Program-made: the position numbers and the translations under genes | Source of the DNA: Ensifer sp. PDNC004 | GTDB taxonomy: Bacteria > Pseudomonadota > Alphaproteobacteria > Rhizobiales > Rhizobiaceae | NCBI RefSeq assembly: GCF_016919405.1 | Contig: NZ_CP070353.1 | Span: 1,116,001-1,180,000, forward strand | DNA length: 64,000 bases | Direction of reading: 5' to 3' | The notes under the pieces: model-generated | The model's input: only the letters and a program-made list of their open reading frames with translations | The model's database searches: none | Told to the model about the DNA's origin: nothing | Shown here: positions 1 to 9,709 of the stretch, piece by piece | Position numbering within the stretch: position 1 is the first letter of the stretch | Layout of the letters: each line of letters starts with the position of its first letter

Positions 1-434
1 TCGTCCATGCGCACCTGATTGCCCGGACGAGCCGAGAACGCCAGGCTCTGGATCACGTCCTGCGGTGAGATCTTCTGGAGCGCGGCGTTGACCGTGACCA
101 GCACGATCGCCGCATGCGGCTTCTTCTTGTGCGCAATCAAGGCACTCAGCGCCGCCAGCCGCCGTGCCGAGGTGTCGGCGCTCGGCGAGACGCGGTCATA
201 GGGAAGGCAGTCCCAACCGGGAAGCGTCAGCACCGGAATGTCGGGCGCGACGAATGAGAGGACCTGTTCCAGATCGGCGATCCGCTGGCCGTCCGAAAGA
301 ATGTAGGCGACCGGCTGGCCTGCACGGGCCAACTCGGCGAGGATCAGCGCCTCGGCACCGGAAGGGACCGGCCCGATCGTGATCTCTCGCTGTGCTTCGA
401 CAATCTTCTTCGGATCAAGGCCAGCCAGCATCAT
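1..434 (-). CDS. mfd: Transcription-repair coupling factor Mfd, 5' end only
   Basis: The gene runs off the left edge, so only about 144 N-terminal residues are visible. They contain the stretch LPGWDCLPYDRVSPS, typical of the UvrB-like N-terminal domain of Mfd, the ATP-dependent translocase that removes stalled RNA polymerase and recruits UvrA in transcription-coupled repair. Two consecutive ATG codons (434 and 431) are possible starts; the first is used here. It lies only 4 nt after the sdhE stop on the same strand, so the two are probably cotranscribed. The mfd-sdhE pair facing away from recG is a familiar alphaproteobacterial arrangement (recalled, not searched). Confidence 0.85.
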   Translation of the reverse strand, partial: MMLAGLDPKKIVEAQREITIGPVPSGAEALILAELARAGQPVAYILSDGQRIADLEQVLSFVAPDIPVLTLPGWDCLPYDRVSPSADTSARRLAALSALIAHKKKPHAAIVLVTVNAALQKISPQDVIQSLAFSARPGNQVRMD

Positions 435-438
435 CGGT

Positions 439-744
439 CTATTTCATCTCTTCGGGAAGCTTGTCGAAATCCGGACGATAGGCAGCGATGCGCTGAAACA
501 TCTGCGTCTGATAGCGAGCCGGCACCGGCTGTTCGCCGATGATCCACTTGACGAGATCGTTGTCTTCCTCGCCCATGATCGTCTCGAGTTCGTCGAGCTG
601 TGCTTCAGAAAGCGTCGAGAGCTCGGCCTCGGCAAACTGCCCGAGGATCAGATCCATCTCGCGAATGCCGCGATGCCAGGCGCGAAACAGGATCCGCCGT
701 CGACGCGGATCGAGATCGGCGCTGGTGCGAGATATTCCGGTCAT
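439..744 (-). CDS. sdhE: FAD assembly factor SdhE
   Basis: A small acidic protein of 101 residues from the SdhE/DUF339 family, which helps attach FAD covalently to the flavoprotein subunit of succinate dehydrogenase. The hallmark RGxxE motif is present as RGIRE at residues 25-29, followed by a helical region rich in Glu, Leu and Asp, as expected for the small helical bundle. The length is slightly above that of the E. coli protein. It is transcribed toward mfd and divergently from recG across a 154-bp gap that must hold both promoters. Confidence 0.9.
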   Translation of the reverse strand: MTGISRTSADLDPRRRRILFRAWHRGIREMDLILGQFAEAELSTLSEAQLDELETIMGEEDNDLVKWIIGEQPVPARYQTQMFQRIAAYRPDFDKLPEEMK

Positions 745-898
745 GGGAAATTCCTTCCTGCCGCCCGCGATGACGCCCGCACACTCGGACGAACGCGCAA
801 GGCTTTGGGGTACGGTTTGTCGTCAACGGCTCTATAAACTCTGAATAGCCGATTGTCAGCCTTGCCAAAGCCCGAATTATCGTCGCAATTTCATCGCC

Positions 899-3004
899 AT
901 GCGCCCCACACTGCTCGATCCGCTCTTCTCTCCGCTCGACACGCTTCCAGGCATCGGCCCGAAGATCGGCGAACTCTATGCCCGTTTGCTCGGTCGCGAG
1001 ACGATCGAGGACTGCCGGGTAGTCGACCTCGTTTTTCACGCGCCGCATTCGCTGATCGACCGGCGCCAGCAGCCGGGCATCGCCCACGCGCCGCAAGGAG
1101 TGATCGTCACCATCACTGGTCGGGTCGATCGCCACCAGCCGCCGCCGCGCGGCAAGCCCAACCTGCCCTATCGCGTCTTCCTGCATGACGAGACCGGGGA
1201 ACTGGCGCTCACCTATTTCCGCGTCAAGGGCAACTGGCTGGAAAAATCGCTGCCGGTCGACGAGACGGTCATCGTCAGCGGCAAGGTCGAGTGGTTCAAC
1301 GGCCGCCCGTCCATGGTTCACCCGGATTATGCGGTTCGGGCCAGCGAGGCGGAAAACCTGCCGCTGGTCGAGCCGGTTTACGGGCTGACGGCAGGACTTT
1401 CACCAAGGATATTGCGTAAGTCGATCGAGGCAGCCGTCGCCCGCGTCCCGGAAATGCCGGAATGGATGGACGATGCGCTGCTGGCGAAGCAGGGTTTCGG
1501 CACCGCGGCCGAGAGTTTTCGCGCGCTGCACGATCCGCGCGACGCGACGGACCTCGATCCGCAGGCCCCCGCCCGCCGCCGCCTTGCCTATGACGAGTTT
1601 CTCGCCGGTCAATTGTCCCTGGCTCTCGTTCGCCAGCGCCTGCGCAAGGTCGCGGGAGTACCGGTTCACGCGACCGGCGTGCTTTCTCGTCCGGTCATCG
1701 ACGCCCTTCCCTTTTCGTTGACGAACAGCCAGTCGACGGCAATCGCCGACATCCTGAAGGACATGGCCGGGACGGACCGCATGCTCCGGCTGCTGCAGGG
1801 CGATGTCGGCTCCGGCAAGACGATGGTGGCACTGATGGCCATGCTGGCAGCCGTCGAATCCGGCGGGCAGGCGGTGCTGATGGCGCCGACGGAAATCCTC
1901 GCACGCCAGCACCATGCGACGCTTGCCAGAATGGCCGCCCCTGCCGGCATCGCCATCGACGTTTTGACCGGCCGCACGAAGGGCAAGGAACGCGACGCCA
2001 TTGTCGAACGGATCGCCTCCGGTGAGACCCGGATGGTGATTGGCACGCATGCGCTTTTCCAGGATACGGTGAGCTACAAGGAGCTGACGCTGGCCGTCGT
2101 CGACGAACAGCATCGCTTCGGCGTTCACCAGCGCCTGCGCCTGACCGCCAAGGGCATCTCGCCGCATATGCTGGTCATGACCGCAACGCCCATCCCGCGC
2201 ACCCTCGTGCTTGCCGCCTTTGGCGACATGGATGTGTCGAAGCTCACCGAAAAGCCCGCCGGACGAAAGCCGATCCAGACCGTGACGATCCCAACGGAAC
2301 GCGTGGACGATATCGTCGATCGGCTCGACGCCGCACTACGCGAGGGCAAGAAGGCCTACTGGATCTGCCCGCTCGTGGAAGAGTCCGAAGCCGTCGATGT
2401 CATGTCGGCCGAAGAACGATACGAGAGCCTTGCCAAGCGCTTCGGCAACAATGTCGGCCTGGTGCACGGCCGCATGAACGGCGCGGAGAAAGACGCCGTC
2501 ATGCTCGCCTTCAAGAACGGCGAGATCCGCCTGCTGGTCGCGACCACCGTCGTCGAAGTCGGCGTCGACGTGCCGGACGCGACGATCATGGTGATCGAGC
2601 ATGCCGAACGCTTCGGCCTTGCCCAGCTTCACCAGCTGCGCGGCCGCGTCGGCCGTGGCGACGAGGCATCCACCTGCATCCTGCTCTACAAGGGTCCGCT
2701 CGGCGAAACCGGCCGTGCCCGGCTCTCGATCCTGCGCGACAGCGAGGACGGCTTCCTGATCGCCGAGGAGGACCTGAAGCTGCGCGGCGAAGGCGAGTTG
2801 CTCGGCACACGCCAGTCAGGCACGCCCGGCTTCCGCATCGCCAGCCTCGAAGCCCACGGCGATCTGCTGGAAATCGCGCGCAAGGACGCCGCCTACGTGA
2901 TCGAGCGCGACCCCGACCTCACATCGGAACGCGGCGAAGCGCTCCGCACGCTGCTCTATCTCTACCGCCGCGACGAGGCCATCCGCTTCCTGCGTGCCGG
3001 CTAA
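899..3004 (+). CDS. recG: ATP-dependent DNA helicase RecG
   Basis: Full-length (701 residues) branched-DNA helicase that reverses stalled forks and processes recombination intermediates. The N-terminal wedge/OB domain is followed by a superfamily 2 motor. Walker A is GDVGSGKT at about residues 301-308, and the Walker B box is DEQH at about 402-405 in VVDEQHRFGVHQR, a RecG/Mfd signature. The motifs ATPIPRT and HQLRGRVGRG also belong to the family. The ATG at 899 is the first in frame and gives the usual N-terminus. It converges on the DUF502 gene, with a short hairpin between them. Confidence 0.96.
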   Translation: MRPTLLDPLFSPLDTLPGIGPKIGELYARLLGRETIEDCRVVDLVFHAPHSLIDRRQQPGIAHAPQGVIVTITGRVDRHQPPPRGKPNLPYRVFLHDETGELALTYFRVKGNWLEKSLPVDETVIVSGKVEWFNGRPSMVHPDYAVRASEAENLPLVEPVYGLTAGLSPRILRKSIEAAVARVPEMPEWMDDALLAKQGFGTAAESFRALHDPRDATDLDPQAPARRRLAYDEFLAGQLSLALVRQRLRKVAGVPVHATGVLSRPVIDALPFSLTNSQSTAIADILKDMAGTDRMLRLLQGDVGSGKTMVALMAMLAAVESGGQAVLMAPTEILARQHHATLARMAAPAGIAIDVLTGRTKGKERDAIVERIASGETRMVIGTHALFQDTVSYKELTLAVVDEQHRFGVHQRLRLTAKGISPHMLVMTATPIPRTLVLAAFGDMDVSKLTEKPAGRKPIQTVTIPTERVDDIVDRLDAALREGKKAYWICPLVEESEAVDVMSAEERYESLAKRFGNNVGLVHGRMNGAEKDAVMLAFKNGEIRLLVATTVVEVGVDVPDATIMVIEHAERFGLAQLHQLRGRVGRGDEASTCILLYKGPLGETGRARLSILRDSEDGFLIAEEDLKLRGEGELLGTRQSGTPGFRIASLEAHGDLLEIARKDAAYVIERDPDLTSERGEALRTLLYLYRRDEAIRFLRAG

Positions 3005-3014
3005 AGCATCCTTT

Positions 3015-3034
3015 GTGCGTTCATTGGAACGCAC
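3015..3034. terminator. Hairpin between convergent genes
   Basis: A perfect 8-bp inverted repeat (GTGCGTTC/GAACGCAC) with a 4-nt loop begins 11 nt after the recG stop, in the 43-bp gap to the convergent DUF502 gene. There is no long T-run on either side, so it is a weak or bidirectional terminator candidate only. Confidence 0.45.
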
Positions 3035-3047
3035 GGCGCTCTAGGCG

Positions 3048-3737
3048 TCAGGCGGTCTCTTGCTGGGTGATTTTCAAGGGGGCGTTGGCGAGCGGCTTCT
3101 GGTCGGGGGTCACGAGGCCACCCGAGATGAGAAGCTTGGCCGCGTCCTCCGCGCTCATGTCGAGCGGGATGATCTTGTCGCGCGGGATGAAGAGCAGGAA
3201 ACCCGCCGTCGGGATCGGGGTCGGCGGAAGGAAGACGGCCACCATGTCCATGCCGCGTTCCTTGAACTTCGAGGCGATCTCGCCCTTCACATCCGTTGCG
3301 ATGAACACCAGCGACCAGATGCCCGGGCTCGGATACTCGATCAGCCCGGCCTTCTTGAAAGAGGAGGACTGCTCCTGCAGCACCGTCTGGAAGATCTGCT
3401 TGGTGGACTTGTAGATCGTGCGGACCAACGGGGTGCGATTGACGAGCGACTCGGCGAGATTGACGATTGACCGACCGACGAGGTTTGCGGTCATGAAGCC
3501 GACGAAGGTGATCACGAAAATGGCGACGAGCAGGCCGAACCCGGGAATGGCAACCGGAGAATAGGTATCCGGATTGTAGAAGTTCGGCAGATAGGGCTTA
3601 ACCCAGCCGTCGGCCCAATCGATGAAGGTGCGCACGAGCCAGACGGTGATCGCAACCGGCGCACAGATGATCAAGCCGGTCAGAAAGTAATTGCGCAGCC
3701 GCGTCGCGATATAGCCGCGTTTGGAATGTTCCGTCAT
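3048..3737 (-). CDS. DUF502 family inner-membrane protein
   Basis: A 229-residue protein with two membrane-spanning stretches (about residues 17-38 and 67-92) and a soluble C-terminal half. Its conserved pieces RTIYKSTKQ, PSPGIW and TPIPTAGF match my memory of DUF502, a family found near cell-envelope and repair genes in alphaproteobacteria and in plants. No biochemical function is established that I can name. It follows the GNAT gene on the same strand after 18 nt, so glmS, the GNAT gene and this gene may form one transcript. Confidence 0.8.
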   Translation of the reverse strand: MTEHSKRGYIATRLRNYFLTGLIICAPVAITVWLVRTFIDWADGWVKPYLPNFYNPDTYSPVAIPGFGLLVAIFVITFVGFMTANLVGRSIVNLAESLVNRTPLVRTIYKSTKQIFQTVLQEQSSSFKKAGLIEYPSPGIWSLVFIATDVKGEIASKFKERGMDMVAVFLPPTPIPTAGFLLFIPRDKIIPLDMSAEDAAKLLISGGLVTPDQKPLANAPLKITQQETA

Positions 3738-3755
3738 GCTTCTTCCGTCTCAACC

Positions 3756-4256
3756 TCACTCGACGCCGAAGGCCGGATGATAGGCGACCGTGCCGGCCGC
3801 CATCGCGCCGGAAAGAGCCAGCGCCATGAAATATTGCGGCGCACAACCGGGGAATACAAGAGCCGATTCGTTGCGGAAGCCGAACTTTTGATAGAGGGCC
3901 GGATCGCCGACGACGACGCAGCCCGAGGCGCCTTCCGCCCGCAGCCATTCGAGGCCTTCGAGGATCAGTTGCCTGCCGATGCCCTGGGCCTGAACGTCCG
4001 GCTTGACCGAGACCGGACCGAGCCCGAACCAGCCGCTTTCCGCCGGGTCGAGCGTTACTGGCGAAAAGGCGATGTGCCCGACGATTTCCTCGTTCATCTC
4101 GGCGACCAGCGAGACGGTCAGCGCGCCGGCCTCACGCAGCCGCTCGATGATGAGGGGCTCGCTCTGGTCGCTGTGCGGATGCCCTTCAAAGGCGGCCGCG
4201 GTGACGTCGCGGATCGCCTTCTCATCTCCCGGGCGCTCGTGCCGGACATAGATCAT
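3756..4256 (-). CDS. GNAT family N-acetyltransferase
   Basis: A 166-residue single-domain GNAT protein of the YhbS type. The acetyl-CoA pyrophosphate-binding motif is visible as VQAQGIGRQL at about residues 95-104, preceded by the LGPVSVKPD strand and followed by GFRNESALVFPG. The substrate cannot be deduced. Its ATG overlaps the glmS stop in an ATGA arrangement, so the two are translationally coupled. That hints at, but does not prove, a role near amino-sugar metabolism. Confidence 0.85.
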   Translation of the reverse strand: MIYVRHERPGDEKAIRDVTAAAFEGHPHSDQSEPLIIERLREAGALTVSLVAEMNEEIVGHIAFSPVTLDPAESGWFGLGPVSVKPDVQAQGIGRQLILEGLEWLRAEGASGCVVVGDPALYQKFGFRNESALVFPGCAPQYFMALALSGAMAAGTVAYHPAFGVE

Positions 4257-6079
4257 TCGACGGTCACCGATTTGGCGAGGTTGCGGGGCTGGTCGACGTC
4301 GGTGCCCATGAACACCGCCGTATGATAGGCAAGCAGTTGGATCGGCAGCGAGAAGATCATCGGTGCGATGACTTCGTCGACATCAGGCAGCACGATCGTC
4401 GCCATGGTCTCGAGCTTGGAAGCGGCAGCGCCCTTCTCGTCGGTGATGAGAATGATCCGACCACCGCGGGCCGCCACTTCCTGCATGTTGGAAACGGTCT
4501 TTTCGTAGAACCGGTCGTGCGGGGCGATGACGATGACCGGCATGTTCTCGTCGATCAGCGCGATCGGTCCATGCTTCAGTTCGCCGGCGGCATAACCTTC
4601 CGCATGGATATAGGAGATCTCCTTCAGCTTGAGTGCCCCTTCCATCGCCAGCGGGAAGCTGGTGCCGCGGCCGAGGTAGAGCACATCGCGGCACTTCGAC
4701 AGCTCGCGCGACAGAAGCTCGATCTTCGGCTGAACGGCGTTCAGCACCTGGCCCATGATGCGCGGCATTTCGGCGAGGTAGCGAACCAGGACCTGCTCTT
4801 CCTCGGCACTCACCGTGCCGCGGGCGCGGCCGGCGCCGATCGCGAGCGACGCCAGCACGGCGAGCTGGCAGGTGAAGGCCTTGGTCGAGGCAACGCCGAT
4901 TTCGGGGCCGGCAAGGATCGGGAAGACCGCGTCGGATTCACGGGCGATGGTCGATTCGCGCGTGTTGACCACGGCGCCGATCTTCAGGCCGAGCTCCTTG
5001 CAATAGCGCAGCGACGCCAGCGTATCGGCGGTTTCGCCGGATTGCGAGATGAACAGCGCGGCCGCATCAGAAGGCAGCGGGATCTCACGGTAGCGGAACT
5101 CGGACGCAACGTCGATTTCCACCGGCAAGCGGGCGTAACGCTCGAACCAGTACTTGCCGACGAGACCGGCGAGATAGGCAGTGCCGCAGGCGGAAATCGC
5201 AAGGCTCGGAACCTTGGCGAAATCGATCGTGCCCGGCAGCGCCTTGATGCGGTTGCCGGCAAAGTCGATGTAGTGGCTGAGCGCATGCGCGATCACCTCC
5301 GGCTGCTCATAGATCTCCTTCTCCATGAAGTGCCGGTGGTTGCCCTTGTCGATCATGTAGGCGGCCGCTGTCGACAGCTGCTTCGGCCGGTCGACGACGT
5401 TGCCGTCAAGATCGAAGATATGCACGCCATTCGCGCCGATCACCGCCCAGTCGCCATCGATCAGATAGGTGATCTCGTTGGTAAAGGGCGCAAGCGCGAT
5501 CGCGTCGGAGCCGAGGAACATCTCGCCGCGACCGTGACCGATCGCAAGCGGCGGGCCGTTGCGCGCCGCCATGATCGTCGACGGATCGTCCTGGAACAGC
5601 ACAGCCAGCGCATAGGCGCCGGTGACGCGCTTCAGCATCGCGTGCATGGCCTCGCGCCGGCCAAGCCCGTCGCGCCGGAACTTGGAGAGCAGATGCGCTA
5701 CGACCTCGGTGTCGGTGTCCGTCTCGAACTTGGCACCGCCGGCGATCAGCTCGTCCTTCAGCGCGGCAAAGTTTTCGATAATGCCGTTGTGCACGACGGC
5801 GACGCCATCTGTGAAGTGCGGGTGCGCGTTGCGCTCGGTCGGCGCGCCATGGGTTGCCCAGCGAGTGTGGGCAATGCCGATCGTGCCGGCAAGCGGCTCT
5901 TCGCGCAGCCTGATCTCCAGATTGACGAGCTTGCCTTCGGCGCGCCGGCGCTCCAGCTTGCCGCCAATGACGGTGGCGACACCGGCGGAATCATAGCCGC
6001 GGTACTCCAAGCGCTTCAGCGCATCGACCAGTCGTTCCGATACCGGCTGGTTGCCAACGATGCCTACAATACCGCACAT
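4253..6079 (-). CDS. glmS: Glutamine--fructose-6-phosphate aminotransferase (isomerizing)
   Basis: Makes glucosamine-6-phosphate from fructose-6-phosphate and glutamine, the first step toward UDP-GlcNAc for peptidoglycan, LPS and (in rhizobia) Nod factors. The start is fixed by the family's invariant MCGIVGIVG, whose Cys becomes the N-terminal nucleophile of the glutaminase; a GGAG box sits 7-10 nt upstream. Two SIS sugar-isomerase domains follow (SQSGETADT in the first), and the protein ends in the conserved DQPRNLAKSVTVE. At 608 residues it is complete. It lies directly downstream of glmU on the same strand, 242 bp away. Confidence 0.97.
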   Translation of the reverse strand: MCGIVGIVGNQPVSERLVDALKRLEYRGYDSAGVATVIGGKLERRRAEGKLVNLEIRLREEPLAGTIGIAHTRWATHGAPTERNAHPHFTDGVAVVHNGIIENFAALKDELIAGGAKFETDTDTEVVAHLLSKFRRDGLGRREAMHAMLKRVTGAYALAVLFQDDPSTIMAARNGPPLAIGHGRGEMFLGSDAIALAPFTNEITYLIDGDWAVIGANGVHIFDLDGNVVDRPKQLSTAAAYMIDKGNHRHFMEKEIYEQPEVIAHALSHYIDFAGNRIKALPGTIDFAKVPSLAISACGTAYLAGLVGKYWFERYARLPVEIDVASEFRYREIPLPSDAAALFISQSGETADTLASLRYCKELGLKIGAVVNTRESTIARESDAVFPILAGPEIGVASTKAFTCQLAVLASLAIGAGRARGTVSAEEEQVLVRYLAEMPRIMGQVLNAVQPKIELLSRELSKCRDVLYLGRGTSFPLAMEGALKLKEISYIHAEGYAAGELKHGPIALIDENMPVIVIAPHDRFYEKTVSNMQEVAARGGRIILITDEKGAAASKLETMATIVLPDVDEVIAPMIFSLPIQLLAYHTAVFMGTDVDQPRNLAKSVTVE

Positions 6080-6321
6080 AGTCGTCTCCGAATTCGTCCC
6101 CGCGCCGTGATCGGCGCCCCTGTTCAACGAGGGCGAAAGATGCCGCCCTGCGCGCTGCCTTGGTAAAGCATTTGCGGATCGAGGCAATCCGCCCCGATTT
6201 CACTTTCGATTTCAATGTTTAACGCCGCCGCATGTTCCCGCGAATCCAACCCGATCCAAGGGGCGTGCGACAATCCGAAGTGCTCGGCGCCCGCACGCGT
6301 CAGCGCGCGGGCATCATAGGC

Positions 6322-7692
6322 CTAAATGTCAGCCTTCGCCGCCTTCTTGGCCGCCTTCACCGCCTGGTAGCGCTCACGCAGCAGCCGTGCCCGGCCGGGC
6401 TTGATTTCCTGGCGCGCGCGGCCGAAGGCGACGGCGTCGGCCGGCACGTCCTCAGTGATCACACTGCCGGAAGCAACCAGCGCGCCGTCACCGATCGTAA
6501 CCGGCGCAACCAGCGACGAATTCGAGCCGATGAAGGCATTTTCGCCGATCCGCGTCTCGTGCTTGTTCACGCCATCATAGTTGCAGGTGATCGTGCCAGC
6601 GCCAATGTTGGTACCCGCGCCGACGAAGGCATCGCCGATATAGGTTAGGTGATTGACCTTGGCGCCGGCGCCGATCTCCGCCTTCTTGACCTCGCAGAAA
6701 TTGCCGACCTTGGACTTTTCACCGAGATCGGCACCCGGGCGCAGGCGTGCATAAGGGCCGACCGTCGCGCCGGCGCGCACCGTCGCACCCTCGACATGCG
6801 AAAAGGCGTGAATGATCGCGCCGCTTTCGACGCGCACGCCCGGACCGAACACGACGTTCGGCTCGACCAGGACATCCTGCTCCAGCACGGTATCCCAGGC
6901 GAGAAACACGGTTTCCGGCGCGATCATCGAGACGCCCGACAGCATCAACTCGTGACGACGGCGCTGCTGCCACAGGCGCTCGATGAAGGCGAGTTCGGCG
7001 CGCGTGTTGCAGCCCGTCAGCTCCTCTTCGGGGGCCTCGACGGCAATCGCCCGCCCACCGATCTCGCGAACGATCTCGACCAGGTCGGTCAGGTAGTATT
7101 CGCCCTTGACGTTTGCGTTGCCGATGCGGCCGAGAAGGTCGAGCGCCTTGCGACCGTCGATCGCCATCAGGCCGCCGTTGCAATAGGTGATGCGGCGCTC
7201 TTCTTCCGTTGCGTCCTTGTGCTCGCGAATGGCGAGTAGCGCGCCGTCCTTGACGATCAGGCGGCCATAGCCCGACGGATCTGCCGCCTCGAAGCCGATC
7301 ACCACGACCTCATTGCCGGCCGCCAGCCCCTCGCGAGCGGCTCGAAGCGGCTCCGGCTTGATCAGCGGTGTATCGCCGAAGACGACGAGAATGTCGTCGA
7401 AACCCTTTGCGATGGCATCGCGGGCCGCAAGCACCGCGTGACCGGTGCCGAGCCGTTCCTTCTGCAGATAGGAGGAAACCGACACGCCGCCGATGTCGGC
7501 GGCGGCCGAGACTGCGTCGGCGTCGCGGCCGACGACGAGAGCGATATCGGAGATGGAAGCATTTGCGAGCGCCTCGACGACGTGGGCGATCATCGGCCGG
7601 CCGGCCACCGGATGCAGCACCTTCGACATGGACGATTTCATCCGCGTGCTTTCACCCGCAGCCAAAACGATGGCCAGGCACGTCCGTTCCAT
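6322..7692 (-). CDS. glmU: Bifunctional GlcN-1-P acetyltransferase / GlcNAc-1-P uridyltransferase
   Basis: Carries out the last two steps to UDP-GlcNAc. The N-terminal nucleotidyltransferase domain starts with [14 protein letters not shown] and contains [10 protein letters not shown]. The C-terminal half is a left-handed beta-helix of hexapeptide repeats (for example [17 protein letters not shown]) carrying the acetyltransferase site. The ATG at 7692 is preferred over an in-frame GTG 30 nt upstream, because AGGAGA lies just before the ATG and the encoded N-terminus matches the family. The 456-residue length is normal. It sits upstream of glmS on the same strand, so the UDP-GlcNAc genes are grouped. 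Confidence 0.97.
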   Translation of the reverse strand: MERTCLAIVLAAGESTRMKSSMSKVLHPVAGRPMIAHVVEALANASISDIALVVGRDADAVSAAADIGGVSVSSYLQKERLGTGHAVLAARDAIAKGFDDILVVFGDTPLIKPEPLRAAREGLAAGNEVVVIGFEAADPSGYGRLIVKDGALLAIREHKDATEEERRITYCNGGLMAIDGRKALDLLGRIGNANVKGEYYLTDLVEIVREIGGRAIAVEAPEEELTGCNTRAELAFIERLWQQRRRHELMLSGVSMIAPETVFLAWDTVLEQDVLVEPNVVFGPGVRVESGAIIHAFSHVEGATVRAGATVGPYARLRPGADLGEKSKVGNFCEVKKAEIGAGAKVNHLTYIGDAFVGAGTNIGAGTITCNYDGVNKHETRIGENAFIGSNSSLVAPVTIGDGALVASGSVITEDVPADAVAFGRARQEIKPGRARLLRERYQAVKAAKKAAKADI

Positions 7693-7935
7693 ATATCTCT
7701 CCTTGGTCTCTTCCAGGCTCACGCCCTCTGCACAATTCCTTAGATTGGAATCGGCTCAAGTACAAAATCGCCGTTCGATTCGGCGCGGTGCTAGCAGCAA
7801 CATATTGCGAGAAGCATAATTCTCACAATCACGTCGCATTAACCGGCTTAAAACCGGATGATGGCATAAGAAGGCGCGGAGCCTGTGTCAGCAAAACCGT
7901 GCGGGTGCATCGCTCCTTCGGGGGATCAAGCCGCA

Positions 7936-9696
7936 ATGCACAGCCGCACTGACATCGACACACCGGCAAAGCCTACCGGCGCGGTTGTTCTTCTCGCCCG
8001 ATCTCCGCTTCTGCTGCTGGCCCTTGTGCTTGGCGTACTCGCGGTTCTGGTGAGCTTCACGATCCCGCAGCCGATCGGCCCGATGTTCTGGGACCACTAT
8101 CTCTACCTCGATGCTGCCAACCGCATCCGCGACGGCCAGATACCGTCAGTCGATTTCTTCACCCCCGTCGGCGCCCTCGGCTACTATCTCTTCACCGGCC
8201 TGCAGCGCATCTTTCCGAACGGCCAGCCGCTGCTCCTGGCAAGCTGGTGCCTGCTTCTCGCCACGGGACCGCTGATCGCGCTTGTGGTCGTCGATGTCCA
8301 GAAGCGTTCGACGGCACTTGCCTATGCGACCCTGCTGCCGTTCCTGGCGTTCTCGGTGCTTCCGTTCAACACCGGCGACTTCTACCCCTACCCTGGCTCC
8401 GATGGTTTCGGCATCTACAACCGCCAAGTCTGCCAGCTTCTCTATGTGCTTGCAGCCGCACTCGTCCATGTGCGCGATCGCCGGCTGCTCGTCGCAACGG
8501 TCGCCAGCGCCATGGCGGCATTGTTCTTCGTCAAGATCACCGGCGCGGTTGCCGGCACGCTCATGTGCCTCATGGCCTTTGCTGCAGGACGCCTGCCGTT
8601 CCGCTCGGCTATCGCAGCCGGGCTACTGGTCGTTGCTGTCCTCGCCATCGTCGAAGTCGCCTTCAGCGGCGTCTCCGCCTATCTCTCGGATATCCTGGCG
8701 CTGCTTTCCGTCAATGACGGCAGCTTGCTGCCGCGCCTGCTGCAGGCCGCCTCGCTCAATGCCGGCCTTTTGATCCCGGCCGGACTGCTTTGCCTGGTGC
8801 TTTTCGGAAGCCACCTTTCGTCCTTCGCCCAGTCGCTACGCCAACTTGCGAGAAGTCCGTCAATGTCGGCGATTGGCAGGACGTTCGACCAGCCGTTTCT
8901 CTGGCTGGCGGCCTTCGTTGTTGCCGGCATCGTCTTTGAGAGCCAGAACACCGGCAGTCAGGCGTTCATTTTCCTGTTGCCGCTGCTCCTCAAGCTTGCG
9001 ATCGACGAGGTCGCGACCGCCAAAACAAGGCCCGCCGCAATCGCCGTCGCCATTCTTGCCTTGGCGGCAGCCTTGCCGCCGGTCACGGCCGTCGCGCAAA
9101 AGAGCGCCCGCGCCTGGATCGGGGCCGTCAACAACGTGCCGCTGGAAAGCCGCAACCTCAAAACCATGGGCGCCGTCAATGTGCGGCCCATACTGGCACT
9201 GCGCGCCGAGCGCCTGCGCACCATCTACGCGACCGAGCGCTCCGCTTTCGACGCCTTCGCCAAGGCCGGCGAATTGCCGTCGTTCCTCCTCTATAGCGAT
9301 TTCGATTTTCAGGCGGCATGGCTGATGAATGTCGACGACGCGGTCGACGCGCTCAGGGCCTACGAAGCTTCAAACCGCGTGCGCTTCGAGACGATCTTCA
9401 ACGTCGACTTCACCAATCCCTTTCCGTGGCTGATGGACCGCAGCGCGCCTCGGCATGTCGCGATCGGCGCGGATCCCTTCCGCGCCATTCCGCCGCCGGA
9501 CGAAGATGTTCGCGCCGCCATCGCTGCTGTCGACATCGCGCTGGTACCGACCTGCCCGGTGACCAACGTCAACCGGACGCTGCTGTCGCTCTATCTGCCG
9601 AGCCTCGAGACGGGACACAGCCGGATCACGCTGACACGCTGCTACGACGCCTTTGTCCGCAACGGCCTGAAGCCTGCGGCCAACGTCGGCGGCTGA
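7936..9696 (+). CDS. Polytopic membrane protein, GT-C glycosyltransferase-like layout
   Basis: About ten to eleven hydrophobic segments in the first 380 residues are followed by a soluble C-terminal portion of some 200 residues that would lie in the periplasm. The first loop, DHYLYLDAANRIRDGQIPSVD, carries acidic residues after the first membrane helix, as in GT39/GT83-like (GT-C) sugar transferases acting on lipid-linked sugars. That resemblance is my inference; I cannot name a substrate. An in-frame GTG 51 nt upstream is an alternative start, but the ATG at 7936 follows a GGGGGATCAAG box. The gene is divergent from glmU and convergent with the Na/Pi transporter gene. Confidence 0.6.
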   Translation: MHSRTDIDTPAKPTGAVVLLARSPLLLLALVLGVLAVLVSFTIPQPIGPMFWDHYLYLDAANRIRDGQIPSVDFFTPVGALGYYLFTGLQRIFPNGQPLLLASWCLLLATGPLIALVVVDVQKRSTALAYATLLPFLAFSVLPFNTGDFYPYPGSDGFGIYNRQVCQLLYVLAAALVHVRDRRLLVATVASAMAALFFVKITGAVAGTLMCLMAFAAGRLPFRSAIAAGLLVVAVLAIVEVAFSGVSAYLSDILALLSVNDGSLLPRLLQAASLNAGLLIPAGLLCLVLFGSHLSSFAQSLRQLARSPSMSAIGRTFDQPFLWLAAFVVAGIVFESQNTGSQAFIFLLPLLLKLAIDEVATAKTRPAAIAVAILALAAALPPVTAVAQKSARAWIGAVNNVPLESRNLKTMGAVNVRPILALRAERLRTIYATERSAFDAFAKAGELPSFLLYSDFDFQAAWLMNVDDAVDALRAYEASNRVRFETIFNVDFTNPFPWLMDRSAPRHVAIGADPFRAIPPPDEDVRAAIAAVDIALVPTCPVTNVNRTLLSLYLPSLETGHSRITLTRCYDAFVRNGLKPAANVGG

Positions 9697-9709
9697 CGGA
9701 CGCCGATGA

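Noticed and set aside
4322..6166. 614-codon open frame antisense to glmS
   Set aside because: It lies wholly over glmS, has Arg/Asp-rich composition typical of the reverse of high-GC genes, and shows no domain.
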